From Erythrocercus mccallii (lineage: Eukaryota > Chordata > Aves > Passeriformes > Dicruridae): a DNA stretch of 64,000 nucleotides. The translations under genes were made by a program, and so were the position numbers. Where the stretch lies: NCBI GenBank assembly GCA_013397435.1, contig VZRG01000184.1, positions 255,881 through 319,880 on the forward strand. The letters run 5' to 3'. The notes beneath the pieces are model-generated. The model did no database searches and was not told the origin of the DNA. It worked only from the letters and a program-made list of their open reading frames with translations. Positions 8,126 to 21,675 of this stretch are shown here, in pieces (the first letter of the stretch is position 1; every line of letters begins with the position of its first letter).

Positions 8126-11100
8126 ATTCTAGATGCACTTCCAGATACTTCTACAAAAACTTGTACCTTGCCTGTGTTAAGTGGATGAACTGTTAAGCAA
8201 GATGGTATATGTGATTAAAAACCTTAAGGTCTAGAAATGCTGAAGTGTAATTAGTTTTATTTCTCTGGAAGGTTTTGTGCCACTGGGAGTCTGGATTTCA
8301 CTTTGAAACCAGGGAGTGAGATTTGATTAGCATCTCTACTAAATGTACTAAGTTTTCCATACTTATTATAGCCTCTTCCCTTTCTATGACCATGTTTTCA
8401 TGTTAGACAAATAGAGTTTTCCTTTATTTCTTTTGGTGGCCATGAGCAATTTTCCTATAATGGCAAAAGCTGTTTCTCAGCTTCTGGTTATCAAGCAATG
8501 TGAATTAACTGCTTGAGGTTTCTGACTCACACAGGCTACACTAACACAGTAGGTATAACCCAATAATACAAGTTGAACCATGCTTGATGAAGGACAGAGG
8601 CCGGAAGAGGTAGGAATTTATGCAAAACTTTGCTTTAAAGCAAAAAATTAACTGGATGAGCATTCAGTACCAAATAGTTGTAGTTCATGACATTCCAAAA
8701 TCATTTCTGTGTTGTTTTTCAGGTATGTTCCTTTCTAATACCCCTTAAAGTTCCAAGGTTGTTCTGTGTGGTTATCTTCACTCCCTACACGTGGAGAAAC
8801 ACATTTACAAGTGCCTAAGCACGTAGGCACACTGCACATGGATCTGCATTTCTCAGTGGGAAAGAGGCCCCTGGAGAGGCCTCCCAGGGCTCCAGAGGGA
8901 ATGCGGCGTGGCAGGCCTTTGCTTCTGTTCCTTCGCTTCTGTTCCTTTGCTTTTCCAGTAGGCTGAACAAACCCAAGGAGCAGGATAAGTTTATCAAAGC
9001 TTGCTGTTCAACTAAATCTTGGAATGTGCAGGGAGTATCAAAGCACATGGTTCCTTTGTTCAGCTTTTCTCCAAATGCTCCAGGAGAAAGCAGGAAGACA
9101 AACCAGCCAACCCGGCTGTGTACCTTTTTTTTAAAACAAATCTAAAAATAACCTCTCTCCAAAGACAGGCAGACAAGGAAAAAGGCTGCAATAATGGGCC
9201 TTAATTCTATGATATGCCAGTACAAAAAAAGAATAAAGGAATGTGTTTGAAGTTTTTGTGAAATATCCAGACAAAATGGGATGCTTGGCTTAATTGGTAC
9301 CATGCTTTTTTCAAATTTTAAATTTCTTTTGTCTTGAGAAATAGAACCAGGTTGCTCTTTAATAGCATTTAAGCTATCTAATTTCTCTCGAGTTTTAGTG
9401 TTTTCACCAGACCAGTTGAGTGATTTAAAAAAATGATCTGGTAACCTTTGTTCTGTTCCATTCCATCACATGACAATGGAATCAGTGATGAAGAAATCCA
9501 CCCAGGGAAAGAGGATGTGATGGATGTATTTAACAAAGTGGAGAGGGCGGGATGGGAGGGACGAGAATGGAGCCTATGCACTTCATAATTATTTAATTTT
9601 TTTAAATGGCACCTACAATAACTAGAGCCAGCCTCTATGCCTCTCACTTTCACAGATCTGTCCAGCTGAAGTGTGTCTGGATAGTGTATATTGCAGTGTC
9701 TCTGAAACAATACTGCTCTGTTTGATGCATGGCACTGTTTTCGTTGTAAACATATGCTATAGCCACATATGTCCTGAATAAAGCATAGTATTATTATTTG
9801 AATGAAAATACCTAAAATGAGTACTTACAGTTTGTGTGTAGCTTACTATTCTTTCCGTCTCAACACCATACTCTGAATAGCCCTTAAATTTTTCCAAATC
9901 GCAGTTTTCAGCTAGTTTAGAAATCCACAGGGACTTTGAATGAACAACTTCCATTCAGCAAAAATCTCTACAAGGTGAAGTATTTTGGGCCAGATCCAAC
10001 ACCACAGCTAGTGGCCTCCTTGTTTCCAGCAAGATGCAGCCCTGTCCCCTGAGCCTTTCTCCGCACAAGAACAGCGTACAGGCAATGCTGTGTTGTTGTA
10101 CCAAGAGTAGTCCCCCTTTGTCCACGTGGGGATGGGTCATTGTTAATATCTCAATAAATGAACTCGGGGTTATTTTGACAAGCCATTTCCAACTCTTAGC
10201 CGAATCCATCAAATTAGGGTTTGCCTGTACAATGCAAATACTCTCAAGGTAGCTGGAGACAGTGGTGTGCTCTCTAATGTTGTTAGTACATTAATATGGA
10301 GTAATTTCTCCCCAGTCGTTCTTATGCAGCCTGTTGGCCCCTGGAAGGGCTCATGGGAACAAACACTTGCAGGGCTGGACTCTTTGTCACACATCTTTCC
10401 AAGTCAGCATTTCCCTGGACTCAGGTTACACCAGGCCCTGCAGTGAGCTCACAATAACACCTTGTATCTGAAACTGCGGATGGATGTGAATGTGCTTGTA
10501 TTAGAGGCAGTTCAGAGTGATTTGCATTTTGTGTGCATTCGGGCTTATAGAGATTTGATTTCCCATACATGACTGAAATGATTTAAGTAGCAGACTTTAT
10601 CATCCAGCATCTTTATTGTAATGGATACAATTGGGAACATTTCTTGTTTTTGCATTAAAGATAACTTTGAAACAGGAGCTGTCAGCTCTGCCTCATAGCA
10701 GCACAAAGCTCTTCATTCTAGAATGCACATTATGTTGCACTGTACAGGTCTACTGAGCCCCGACAGATGAAGGGGCTGGTTATTTTAAATCCATCAGTTT
10801 ATCTACAGCAGCTTGAACAGCAGCACTAGGCTTTCTGCAATATGTGCTTTGAGATGTGGTCTTTTCATCATTATGCAGTAGCCTCAGGAAAGATACTTGA
10901 TCTTACTTTGGTTATCAGCCTTCAGTTTTCCAAGTGAAACCTTCAGCATCCTGCTCATGAATGCATAATTGCTCTGGTTTAGACTTCATCAAAATGTCCA
11001 GAATGAATGACCTGGAGCTGAGGAAAAAACTTGATAGATTCTTCACTGCCCAATCAAAATCCTAAACTAACAGAATCTCATCTGTGAAGGGTCATTCAAT

Positions 11101-13529
11101 TCTCTCTTGAATCCAGTAATACTCCCCGCAATGTATGTGCTACAAATACATGAATAAAACATTTTCAGGCTTTTCAGAAGCAAAACGAGACTCTTTCTTT
11201 TATGCTTTCAGCTTAGCAGGAGCTATGCTTCAACAACTGATGGGTGTACAATATAAAATTTGAGCACACAGCAGAATTAAATCGTGGTAGCTTGGTTTTG
11301 CTGCATAAACTGAATGATCGCATTCCACCAAAATCTCTCTTGAATGACCTAGCGTGAAAAGTATTCTTTATGTGGCACAAATTATTAAAGGAAGCAACGC
11401 CTCTGTAAAGCAATTGTTCTGTTTCCCGCTTTTCAGCCACTCTCACTGAAAGCACAGTGTGGACTTTTTTCAGATCGCTTAGTGTGCATAACCTGGACTT
11501 AAAGTCCGTGTTCATTATGCTGAAATATGTAAACTTCATGTTACGAAAACTGTATTTTTTTTTACTGAGCTGTATAAAATGCAGACGGTTTTTGAGGTGT
11601 AAGACTGAACCTTGAATTCAGAGGGATGTGTACACCCAAGTATAATAACAAATGCATATTGTGTGATTGCTTGGACTGGTAGGATTCAAAACTGAGTACA
11701 TACAGCTCATTACAGCAATTAAAACCATAGTAGCAAGAATTAAAAATATATATATTAAAGTGGACAGAAAGCATGTTGTGAGAACCTTCCTTGTTTTAGG
11801 AGTCAGGAAGAGTTTCCTCTGAAAGCAGATTATCTGGTAGTTGTTCAGTTACAAAAACAATCTGAGGCATGTTAGTAGAATGAAAATGGACTTCACTGAA
11901 TCATAAAACATGATATAGAATATAGATTTGATGGAGTCTTTGCTCAGACATGGCAGTTTCAGTGTTTTAATGCTTAAGTACAAAGAAGTTTTCGAACAAG
12001 GAGGAAGAGAAGTCCTTTGGCAGGGCTGTGCGAGTAATGCAAAGAAGAGACGGCATCATTATTCTGACACACAACAATGACATTTGCTGTCATGCATCTG
12101 CTATCCACATTTTTTAAAATATATTTTCTAAAACTTGCTGGCATTTTGTGTCTTTTTATATTTCTAACAGTATTTAATTTTTTAAGGCTGTTGTCACTAC
12201 TCTGATTTTGTTTTCTTTCCTGTTTCAGGAAACTAACACAAAATTACATGCAACACAGCAAATTTTTCACATTGGAATTAGCCTCCATTCCAAAATTCTC
12301 AGGCTTCTCTAAGGTGTGCCCTCTTGCAAAGTGCCATCAGTAAATGAGCCAACATGAAGCATTACCGGGATGACAGACAGGATATTTTCTTCCTTGCTAG
12401 TTTGTGTTTTTACTGAAATTAAAATATCAAAAGAACATTCTCAGAAGAGAAACTCAGTAATTTAGCCCTGTTCATCTGGCACTGATCTGAAGCCTCTGAC
12501 ACAGTTTTACTGTAAGCAAAAGCACATTGCCAGCATGGTGGAGAAACAGGATGAGAGGTAAAGCAGCCACATATACTCTTGTGACCTGAGATGTCAGCTT
12601 TGATCCCAAAATGTGTGATTCATTCCATTAGGGATTTTGGTGGATTCTGCTCGGCAGCTAATGGGGTTCTGTGACTTTAATTAGTATTTCAATGTGTTTA
12701 CATTTAACAGGTCTGTTCTTACTCAGCAGGGCAGGCTGACACTGTTCAACTTCTGCTTCATTCTTTTTTCTTTCCCTCCAGTCTGATATAAAGTGTTCCT
12801 CAGAGCAGAGGCAGTCTGCGCTGAGAGCTTGCAAAACTCCTGGTAGACATTAGCCATTTGTCAACAGGTTTTACACCATTTTCTGTAACAGCAGTAATTA
12901 AAGCCCAGGTCTTCAAAGGTAATTTGGTGCCTGACTTGAATTCCTGTTCAGATCAGTGTCCTTGCAGGTTGCAGTCTGGTGGCCTTCTGTGTAAAACTGG
13001 TGTATAACGCTGAAAGCTCTTATGGAATCCTCTTGGGATCTCTGCTTATTTTTCTCTTCTGTTTTGTGTGCCTGCTTGTTTTGCTCCCTATACTCTAGAA
13101 CCTCTGTTTGCTATGGCAGAAGGCCTGTTTGTAAATACCAGCATGGTGTCTCATCTCTGCTGCAGCTGGATGGGGAGGATTTAAGGAGGTCTGAGCTGCC
13201 TGGTGTCAGCAGTCTGTCCGCATTCCTGTCCCAGGCTTTCACACTTGGGGATGCATCAGCACCCTCCCAGAGCAGCCACACTCCTTTGGTGCTTCAACCC
13301 AGGGACAGCTGAGGGCCCCAGTCAAGCCCCAGTTTTGGGCTTGAGACATCATTGCGCTGAAGAGCAGAATGATGGGTTTATATCCATCTCTGACAAGGAA
13401 GAAGGAGGGGCTGAGTGAAAGGCTGATGAACTGACAATATGGGAAATTGCATCCTTTTCCAGATGGACTCTTCAAATTTGATTTCCATTGACACTGAAAT
13501 ACTGCATTTACTCTTAATTATCAGCTGAA
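8126..13529. other. Downstream intergenic sequence, no gene recognised
   Basis: AT-rich DNA with only short chance frames. Apart from the small tandem repeat at 8921, no transposable element or RNA gene was recognised. The stretch at about 10480-10830 has complex, non-repetitive sequence with many homeodomain-like and octamer-like words (for example gatttgcat and taattg-type cores) and could be a conserved element. That cannot be tested from one species. Confidence 0.55.
8921..8953 (+). repeat. 14-bp tandem duplication
   Basis: The unit gcttctgttccttc at 8921-8934 is followed by gcttctgttccttt at 8935-8948 and a partial third copy. It is a short pyrimidine-rich tandem repeat with no coding role seen. 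Confidence 0.8.
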
Positions 13530-13622
13530 TATAGCTAATTATATTTTATATATACATGATATATCCATATTAATATTTTTATATAGCTATTACAGCAAAT
13601 TATAGCTAATAGTTTATAGCTA
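13530..13622. repeat. AT-rich cluster with four TATAGCTA copies
   Basis: The octamer tatagcta occurs at 13530-13537, 13582-13589, 13601-13608 and 13615-13622 in an almost pure A/T stretch containing alternating AT runs (atattttatatatacatgatatat). The core AGCT is self-complementary, so the region has palindromic character. Confidence 0.8.
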
Positions 13623-13936
13623 AGTGCCTTTTAACATGGTTTCAACCCTGAAGAGCTTGCAGTCTTGCTGAGTTTGTTCCACCTGGGAAGGGAGGAAACA
13701 AATGGGGTTTAGTTGCTGTCCTGCACATGACAGGGTGGGGCATCAGGGCGGCTGGGAAGAGGGCAGGGCTTGGGTTAGCACGTAGTGGATTTGCTGGGGA
13801 AAAGGACACTGCAAAAAGGAAAGAAACTTCTGAAAAAATGCTTAAGGCAAACCCTTCAAAAGAAATCTTACAAGCTCCAAATAAGAAATGGAGATATTAA
13901 TTAACAGATATCAACTGGTAAAATTCAGAGTAGAGC

Positions 13937-13970
13937 AATCACAACAGCTGTGGAAAATCACAACAGCTGT
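13937..13970 (+). repeat. Short direct repeat of aatcacaacagctgt
   Basis: A 15-bp word is present at 13937-13951 and again at 13956-13970. Each copy carries the E-box cagctg. It is probably a local tandem duplication with a 19-bp period. Confidence 0.8.
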
Positions 13971-15790
13971 AGATAGAAGGAAAGTAGAAAGAGTAGAGCG
14001 TATTCAGCTACAAAAAGAGACGTAGGAAGCATATTGAAACCTGTAGGTAAAAGACAGTTGCTGAGATATAGGGACAGAGCCTGTCCTTCCTGTGTGCTGT
14101 GAAGATAACAAGTCACGTTCAGAAGCATTGACCGAGGTTACAGGGAAGGTTGAGGATGTTTCTGAAAGCAGGTTAGATGAACACCATTTCAAAATAATTC
14201 AGATCTAGCTGATCATATCTTTGGGCAAGAGGAAGGCTGGAGGGCCTCTCAGCCCTTCTTTCCCATCTGGTTCCAAGATAATAGTATTGTTGCAAGGATT
14301 TGGGGCATCTGGAGAAGCAATGTGGCCTCATTATGTAGGACTGGCAGAGTTGTTATAAAGACAAGGGTAAATAACGAAAGACAGACAGATTGTGTGGATG
14401 AAAGATAATTTTAAGGATGCTGCACAGTGGGGATAAGGAATTGCTATCAAATCACTATTTCACTGCTTTTGAAATTAACTTGATTGCCCCTTAGTGGACA
14501 ACCCAAGAACACTGAAGCCAAGGGAACCCTGGCATCTAACAGACACTTTCTGAGTGAGCTGAGTCTTTAGAAAGGCTCACTATCTCTCACATGGGACAAG
14601 TGTAAGTTGTTTCCAATCTCTTAATTAAGGCTTTTAGAGGATGCTTTTCTTTTCCTTAACCCTCTTTTCTTCATGGGATGAGCAGGAATTTAATTCTGTT
14701 TATGGCTTTGACCACCCTGTTAAAATCTGTCGACATGGGTCAACGGGTTCCAACACTTGAATTAAGGAAATGTGAAGATGTACACGCACCACGTGCTCAT
14801 AGAAGCTTAAAGTCAGTTAGACAGACTAGAAATTATGAGAGCTTTAAATAATAAAAAAGCTATCACCTCTTTGATGGCATGAGTGAGACAATAAGGAAGG
14901 TCAAAGAAGTTGTTTCTTAATGCTCTATTCCTTGAAATATGCTTCTGTATGTTGCAACACTTAAATGGTCAAATAGCTCAAATTTACTCTGCTTGAAATT
15001 GGAAGAGTTACTGAAATTTTAGTAAGTGCACAGGAAACCTGGAGCTCATAATGTACTATGAAAAGTTTGTTTTGTCTAATTTACATCTTTCAACCTTTCA
15101 TTTTCTGTAGAAGGAGGTAGAATATGAATTGCTTTTTTTAACGCAGCGAAGATTCTCTAAAGGTTACTATAGTCTCTGTAGTCCATTCAGCACATTCAGA
15201 ATGCAAATTAGTTCCACATCAGAGTTTTTTTGTGTGGCTTTTCATTACAGGGGGACATGTAAAGCACTCAAATCTCTTTTTTAATTTCAGATAAAGGTGG
15301 ATCAAAAAGTGGATAGATCTCTTTATTTGTATTTTTAAGAGTCTTTTTAATACTTTTTTCCTATCAAACATGAAAAGGAAAATAGTTGCAATTCTAGGCA
15401 TTTGGGGACCCCTTTGAAGCACTGAGCAAAGGAATGCTTAACACTTTGAAACTATGTATTATTGAAACTATCAATTACTTTAACATTTTTCAAAGGCAAA
15501 ACAGGATCCTCACCAGACCAGCTTTGTGTCTCGCTTTTCTTGTTCTGAGAGATTGTCTATCTGTATTGTAATGAGAAGATGGTCAGACTAACTTAATGTT
15601 TAGCACTTCTTACTTTTCATCTTCAAAATGATTTGTGAACATCAAGCAGGTATATCAACTTGAGTTTCTCTAGAAAATACCTGTATTGAGTACAAACAAC
15701 AGATCATGACTTTTTGTAAAATCTTGTGGCAATCATTATATACTAGTGGTAATTTTAAAACCTTCCAAAAATGAAATAGAGCAAAATCAT

Positions 15791-15856
15791 TTTGGAGTGT
15801 TTTGGTTTGGGGTTTTTGTTTGTTTGTTTGGGGGGGAATTGTTTGTTTGTTTTTTC
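15791..15856 (+). repeat. G/T-rich low-complexity tract
   Basis: Mixed blocks of T, TTTG and G (ggtttggggtttttgtttg, a run of seven G, then gtttgtttgtttttt). It is strand-asymmetric, with G and T on the plus strand only. Confidence 0.85.
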
Positions 15857-17293
15857 AAACTAAAATAATACTTGTTGGATTTCTAATCCAACATTGCTGA
15901 AGATTTTGTATTACTGAGGTCTGGCTTTGTAATTTTGACTCAGGTTTTTGTTGAAGTCAAAGCTTGCAGCACTGAATTCTGTTTGAAGCAATTGTTTAAT
16001 TATTTGCAATGTGTAGGGGTTGATTAAAGCTTTTGTGACTCCTCCCCTTCATCTTGCTCTTGCTTACATTTTACTAACACTTTTAGAATGCATCAACAGA
16101 GATGAAAAGTCTACCTAGAATATGTGCTGGGTCCCAACAAGAAAGGCAGGGAAGATACCATAAAAACCTGGTATCATAAAAGTTTATTGTGAGGAAACTC
16201 TGTCTGGGGTGTGGCTCTTATTCTCTAAAAAGCTCTGATTTTTCAGGCAATATGTAAACACTGTAGTGCTAGAAAAGGTGATGGAGAGAAGAAATGGACC
16301 AGTTAATTATTCATTTCTGGTATCTGGTACTGCTGGATGCTTGTTTAATAAGTCTTGACTCATGATGTCTGCAGTGGTTTAAATGAAAATATCTTCATCT
16401 CAAAGGAAGAAATAATGTGGAAAAGTTCTGGAAGTTTTCTAAGGAGAAGCAACACCACTGCACATGTTTATATTGTTGAACATTCAACATATTTATGTCA
16501 GGAAAAATGTGATGACATAAGGAGGAAAATAAATGGGATATAAAATTCTTTGATTATATGTTATTTATGTTTATGGGACCTTTTTTGTTTTCTTTTTGTT
16601 TCCTTTGGAAACAATCTGTTTTTGTTTTTTCACCCATTTTCTTAGCTACTTTTTTGTTTTAAATGTTGATTTTTTTTTCCTTGGTGATACTCATTGCCAT
16701 TATCTATGGCTGGTCTTGATTCTATTCAAGTTAGCCATAATCCTCCTTCCCCCTCTTAAATTGTGCATATACTCCTATGGCCTAGAAACTGATACCATTT
16801 TTAAAAGACTTGTTCCCCTTCCTTTTTTCTCCATTCCCTGGATCTTTTTCTTCTCCAGCAGAAATTCTTACTTTTAAAATAATTGTGTAGAATTTATCTC
16901 TTTAAAAGATTTCTGTAAAAATTCTATTATCTTCCTCTGTTTTAAAATCATAAATGGATAATGCAGATGTTGAAATATTCTGAAAATCTTGAATCATTAC
17001 AAAAGCTCTGTAATTACATTTATTATTAATGGTTTTCATTAGTAAATTATTTGAGTTTACATTGCCCCTTTCATCTTAAAGACTTATGGTGCTATATAGT
17101 AAAATATTCATTACATCTTAAGACATCCTTGGAAGACAAATGAGTCCTCAGGCTTGTCTAAATATGTGCAAGAAGAGCTGTAAGTGAAGGCTGCTCGCAA
17201 GACAGGACCTGTGGGCCAGGTCAGAAGACAGAGTAATTCTAATAATTCTAATGTGGCCTGACTTCTTTTCCCGCTTGTATATTCTGACCCTTC

Positions 17294-17310
17294 TTTTTTT
17301 TTTTTTTTTT
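17294..17310 (+). repeat. T17 homopolymer
   Basis: Seventeen consecutive T residues after ttc and before ggtgcaattttg. No adjacent retroposed sequence was recognised on either side. Confidence 0.88.
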
Positions 17311-18219
17311 GGTGCAATTTTGAAAGAGCTTTGCCTACATCTCTCTGTGTCACAAGCATTGCCCAGGGGAGAATGAGACAGCTGGAGAACAGGAAAAGTG
17401 GAGATTTCCCTGGTCAGACCCCGACCAGCTGCTCCTGGGGTCACAGAAGCTTGTGCATAGCATGGGATAGTGCTCTGGGGCTCCTTTTGCTCTGCTCTTT
17501 GGGGAACATCTGCTAAAAGCTGTGACAGCTCTACTTGAACATGCACATGAATATCCTTCTGAGTTTAAGCCCATGATATATCTATCTCTGCTTTGGCAGC
17601 ACACTCTGGCGCTCTTGTATAGAGAAACATGCACTCTGGTGTTATATCAAATACCTCTAGCCCATGCCCTGAAAAGAGAGACAGAAATGAAGTCCCCAGA
17701 ACTGACTGTGACAGCTATCTTGAATGTGCAATTTTTTCTTTTAATAACAGAGAGCAAAGATGTTCACAAGATGTTGTTTGGTGCTTTTACCCACCTTGGC
17801 ACCAGGACCCTGAATAGCTTCCAATGAATCACTATTTTGCTGGAGCTAGAGCAAAAATCAACATCTACTCTTCTGTGGAAGTCAAATGCCTGAGCTGTTT
17901 GTCATGAGTGGCTTCTGCTAATGGCATGGTGTTTTATCTTACAAATAACCAGAAATTTGCATTGATCCATGGGAGTATGAGGGAAGGCCAAGTTACCTCT
18001 TAGATATTGCACCTCACTAATGGACAGATTAAGCTTCTGTCCGTGGTATTTCCTTGCGGTGCAGAGGCTTTTTCTGGCCTCTTTTGGGGGGTGGGGAAGA
18101 GGAGAGTGGTGGTGAGTGATATCCTGGATGACACCAAGAAGTCAGGCACTGACACCTGCATCAAGGATATAAAATTCTTCATTTGGTGCAGTTGCTTTTT
18201 GCACCTTCTAAACTGGAAC

Positions 18220-18305
18220 GTTGTGGGGGAAGGGGGGGAAGTTGGGTTTTGTTTGTTTGTTTTTATTGTTGTTGTTGGTGGTGGTTTTGGTTTTGTTTTT
18301 AATTC
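18220..18305 (+). repeat. G/T-rich low-complexity tract
   Basis: G blocks (tgggggaagggggggaag) followed by TTTG, TTG and GGT repeats (tttgtttgttttt, then attgttgttgttggtggtgg). The encoded frames rich in Gly, Val and Phe are artefacts of this composition. Confidence 0.85.
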
Positions 18306-21300
18306 ATCAGGTTACAGCAGCTTGCCTCTGATCCTGGAGCTTAAGCAAAGGAGGTATCTCAACATTTAAGCTCTTTTCCTCACTTTGCATGTATTGGAAG
18401 AGGAGAAATGTCATGGTTGCTGATGGAGTGCCTCCTCTTCAGGTGGAGTATGATTATTCACCTGCTATTTCCTATGGGATGCAAGGTCCTTTGACCAGGT
18501 AAGATAACTGCAGGATTTCTCAGGGGCTTGGAAGTGGTGCTCTAAAGGAATTGGACAATCTTTTGCTGAACCTAGCAATTTCTTTCACCTTCCAGACTTG
18601 CCAGGTGTGCAGCCCATTCTGTCACTAGTCAAGGTGACAAGTGGCACTAGCAGCACTACACATGGATAACTCTGCTACCTCTTGCATAAGCAACAAGCAA
18701 GATGCCCCTGCTGCAAATCTTACACCTGAAGAAGCTAACATTTGCTGTTTGAGGGCAGATCCCTGCCTTTTGGACCTCATTGTTCATTTTCACTCTTCAG
18801 TTTTAATCTCAATCCCTCACATCTGACAGATTATTCTGCCAGAATTATCAAATGAGTATTCTTGATTTTTTGTGATATTGTGAATAGGAATTATAACTTT
18901 GCTTTGAAAACTATGACATGTCCAAGTATTCTTATTTTTGGATGGCATGAAAAATATCAGGAACTTTCAGCACCCTCTCAGTTGCTACTTTCTTGTATTT
19001 CACTGCTGGAAGTGAGCCCTTCAGCCAGTGATATCCATCCATTTCTGTCTTTAAGGAAAACTGAGGATGCTAAAAATGATGGAGTCTTTATCTGGCAGCT
19101 CTTCTCAGGCGTTTTCTGTGCATCATTCACTGTAATCCCTTTTGGTTGTGTGCAGATACATAAATATGCTATCTGAGCTGAAGGGAGATGTAGAAGTTCT
19201 GCACTGGCACAGCTCCAGGTGTGGGGCTGGAACACTTGCAAGTGTGAGAGTCATTGCTGCAGCTTGGTCTGAGACTTCCCAGCAGGCTCAGAGGCCTCTC
19301 TGGCCCAGTGCTGTGGTGCCTGAGCTGCATGACCTTCTGTCAGCAATGGTTTTCTCCTGTAATCACCCTTCTGGGCTGAAAGAATGCAGTTTGTGCTTTA
19401 TTCCCATTAAAGAGTCATTTGGATACAAGCAAAGCAGAAAGCTATTGATGAGTAAGTTCAGGAGACTCAGAGTGAAACTCTTTTTTTAATCCTGACAGTA
19501 ATTTCATGTGACCATGTAAACTGGCTGCAATGTAATGAGGAATTGGGAGAGTAATTACAAGAGTCCACCTGGCAGAAGAATAACATGTGATCTGTTTAAA
19601 ATGAAGAAAATCATGCCATCAACCTGTATTCTGTCCTGATTTCAAACTCAATTTACACCCAAGAAATGTGAAAGGCCAAAAGGTAGATAGAAAATGGAAA
19701 TTCTTTGTTCCTGAACGGGCCCATCTTGCAAAGGCAACATTTTCTGAATCTTATTCACACTTTTGACTTTATTGTTCAGAAAAGTCTCTAGTTCTTGTGA
19801 TTGATAAAAAAGACACCTAAAGTGGTAGGAATCATCATGCAACAGAAGGACTGTAGGATATTCTTAGTCTGAAAATTTTCCATCCAATAAGAGACTAAAT
19901 TGTGTGAAGTAGATTGATGGTAAGAAAAACTGAGTCCTGACAGTAAATGTCAGGGAAGATATATTAATGTACAGTAATGGAGTAGGAAATAGCCTTTTTT
20001 CCCCCCTTCTATTGCAACTTCAGTAATTACTTGCATGAAATATCTACTAAGTGTCTTTTAAAAAGACGTGAACGAAGCTACCCTATTTCTTATATAAAAT
20101 CTTGAAGCAAACTAAGGACTAATTGGACACAGTGAAGAAAGAACTGATACAAGAGGTTCTCAGATACGTTGTAATCATGAACCTCACTTTAATACAGTGA
20201 TTTCTTTCTTCATTTTCTTTTTAAGGAGAATTAGGCAAAATGTTCAGTGATTTCTTATATAATTTTAGTGCTTTTTTTTTTTTAAGAAAAATGAGGAGAA
20301 CCTGCAGCATGTTTCCAGTCACTCGTTTTTGAATGACCAGCATGGTTGACATGAGCATCCTTACCTGAGCCCCTGCCCTGTGAAGTGTTGTAGCAGAAAT
20401 GGATGAAGAACAGTCATTCCATCCCATGGAAAGTTCTTGAGGTTTCTGAAGTCTTTCTGTATCTTTTGTGGGAACAAAATACAAAGCAGAGCCTTTCAAA
20501 TGCCTCTGTGAAAGAGAGCTGCATTGACATGCCTAATTTGAGATCAAAGCCCTCAGGTATCCAGTTGGAAGATTTCATTTTGGTCACAAGCAAAACTCTC
20601 TTGAAATGTTCATGTTCTTCCGAGATGTTTCATCTTTGATGTAGTGGGATATTTGGCTAAATACAACTTTGAAAATGTTGAGAGTAGGTCTGTGGTTTTG
20701 GTGCCAATGTGCTAGGATGAGAGGAACTTAAGTGGGAAGAGCTGATAGGTGAGAAATTATGAAAGTCCTGGAAAAGGAACATGAAAATATAATGAGGTGT
20801 TAGCTCTGTGCAGAATCCAGCCTACTTAAATTGACACTTAGGAGCCCAAAGCCTAAGGCTCAGACTGTGTGCTACTTGCACTGCAAAGTACCTCTATTCT
20901 GTGCCTGAAAGATTCCTGGGCACGTGGTGAATGGGCCAGTGTCCTGCTGAGGGATCTAAAGCACACTTTTCATGCTTTTTTCATGACAGTGTGTAAAATC
21001 AGCACTGAGATCAGGTATTTATTACGGCCCTTTATTACAAATCTGTTTCTATATTCTTCAGCCTCCAGCATCAGTGGTTGTAAGATCAGGCTTTTTGTAA
21101 GCTGCTGCCTTGCAAACATGCTGATGTGTCTTCATAATTGTAGCTGATGTGATACGCAGTGCAAGTGAGACCTCATCCTGCTGCAAGTGCAGGCTGTGGA
21201 AAGCAGTGATTGCTTTAAAAGGTATCTGTATTTGTGTAGATTGCATTATTTTTGTATTATACAAATAAAAAGGACTTGAGAGAGTATAGTCTTGTGGAAA

Positions 21301-21320
21301 TGGAGGCATAAATCAAATTA

Positions 21321-21675
21321 ATCATGGAACCATAGAGTGATTTGTGTTGGAAAGGACCTTAAGGATCATCTTCTATTAGATCAGGTTACTCACAACCCCA
21401 TCCAGCCTGGTCTTGAATACCTCCCAGGACAGGGAGTCTACAAACTCTCTGAGCAGCCTGTTCCAGTGCCTCCCACCCTCATAGTCAAGAATTTTTTCCT
21501 AATACCTATTCTAAACCTTCTCTCTTTCAGTTTCAGGCCATTCCCCCTCATCCTATCATACACGTCCTCATGAAAAGTCCCTCTTCAACCTTCTTGCAAA
21601 CCCTCTTTAGGTATTAGAAGACCTCTGTCTCTTTTCCAGGCTCAGCAACCCCTGCTTTACCAGTCTGTCTTCATC
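21321..21675 (-). mobile_element. CR1 LINE 3'-end fragment
   Basis: This is the reverse complement of a CR1 3' terminus. It starts with degenerate octamer repeats (atcatggaaccatagagtg), then aaaggaccttaaggatcatc, catccagcctggtcttgaa, cagcctgttccagtgcctcc, and the region matching the CR1 3' UTR up to ccagtctgtcttcat. CR1 elements are 5'-truncated non-LTR retrotransposons abundant in birds. The element reads on the minus strand with its 3' end at about 21321. Part of the 5' side appears deleted compared with the consensus I remember. It is non-coding and inactive. Confidence 0.9.

Larger units (their letters stand above)
13971..21320. other. Intergenic sequence, no gene recognised
   Basis: AT-rich unique sequence with scattered simple tracts (G/T-rich at about 15791-15856 and 18220-18305, and a T17 run at 17294-17310). 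Open frames are short and overlap low-complexity DNA. No exon pair, RNA gene or clear interspersed repeat was identified. Confidence 0.55.
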
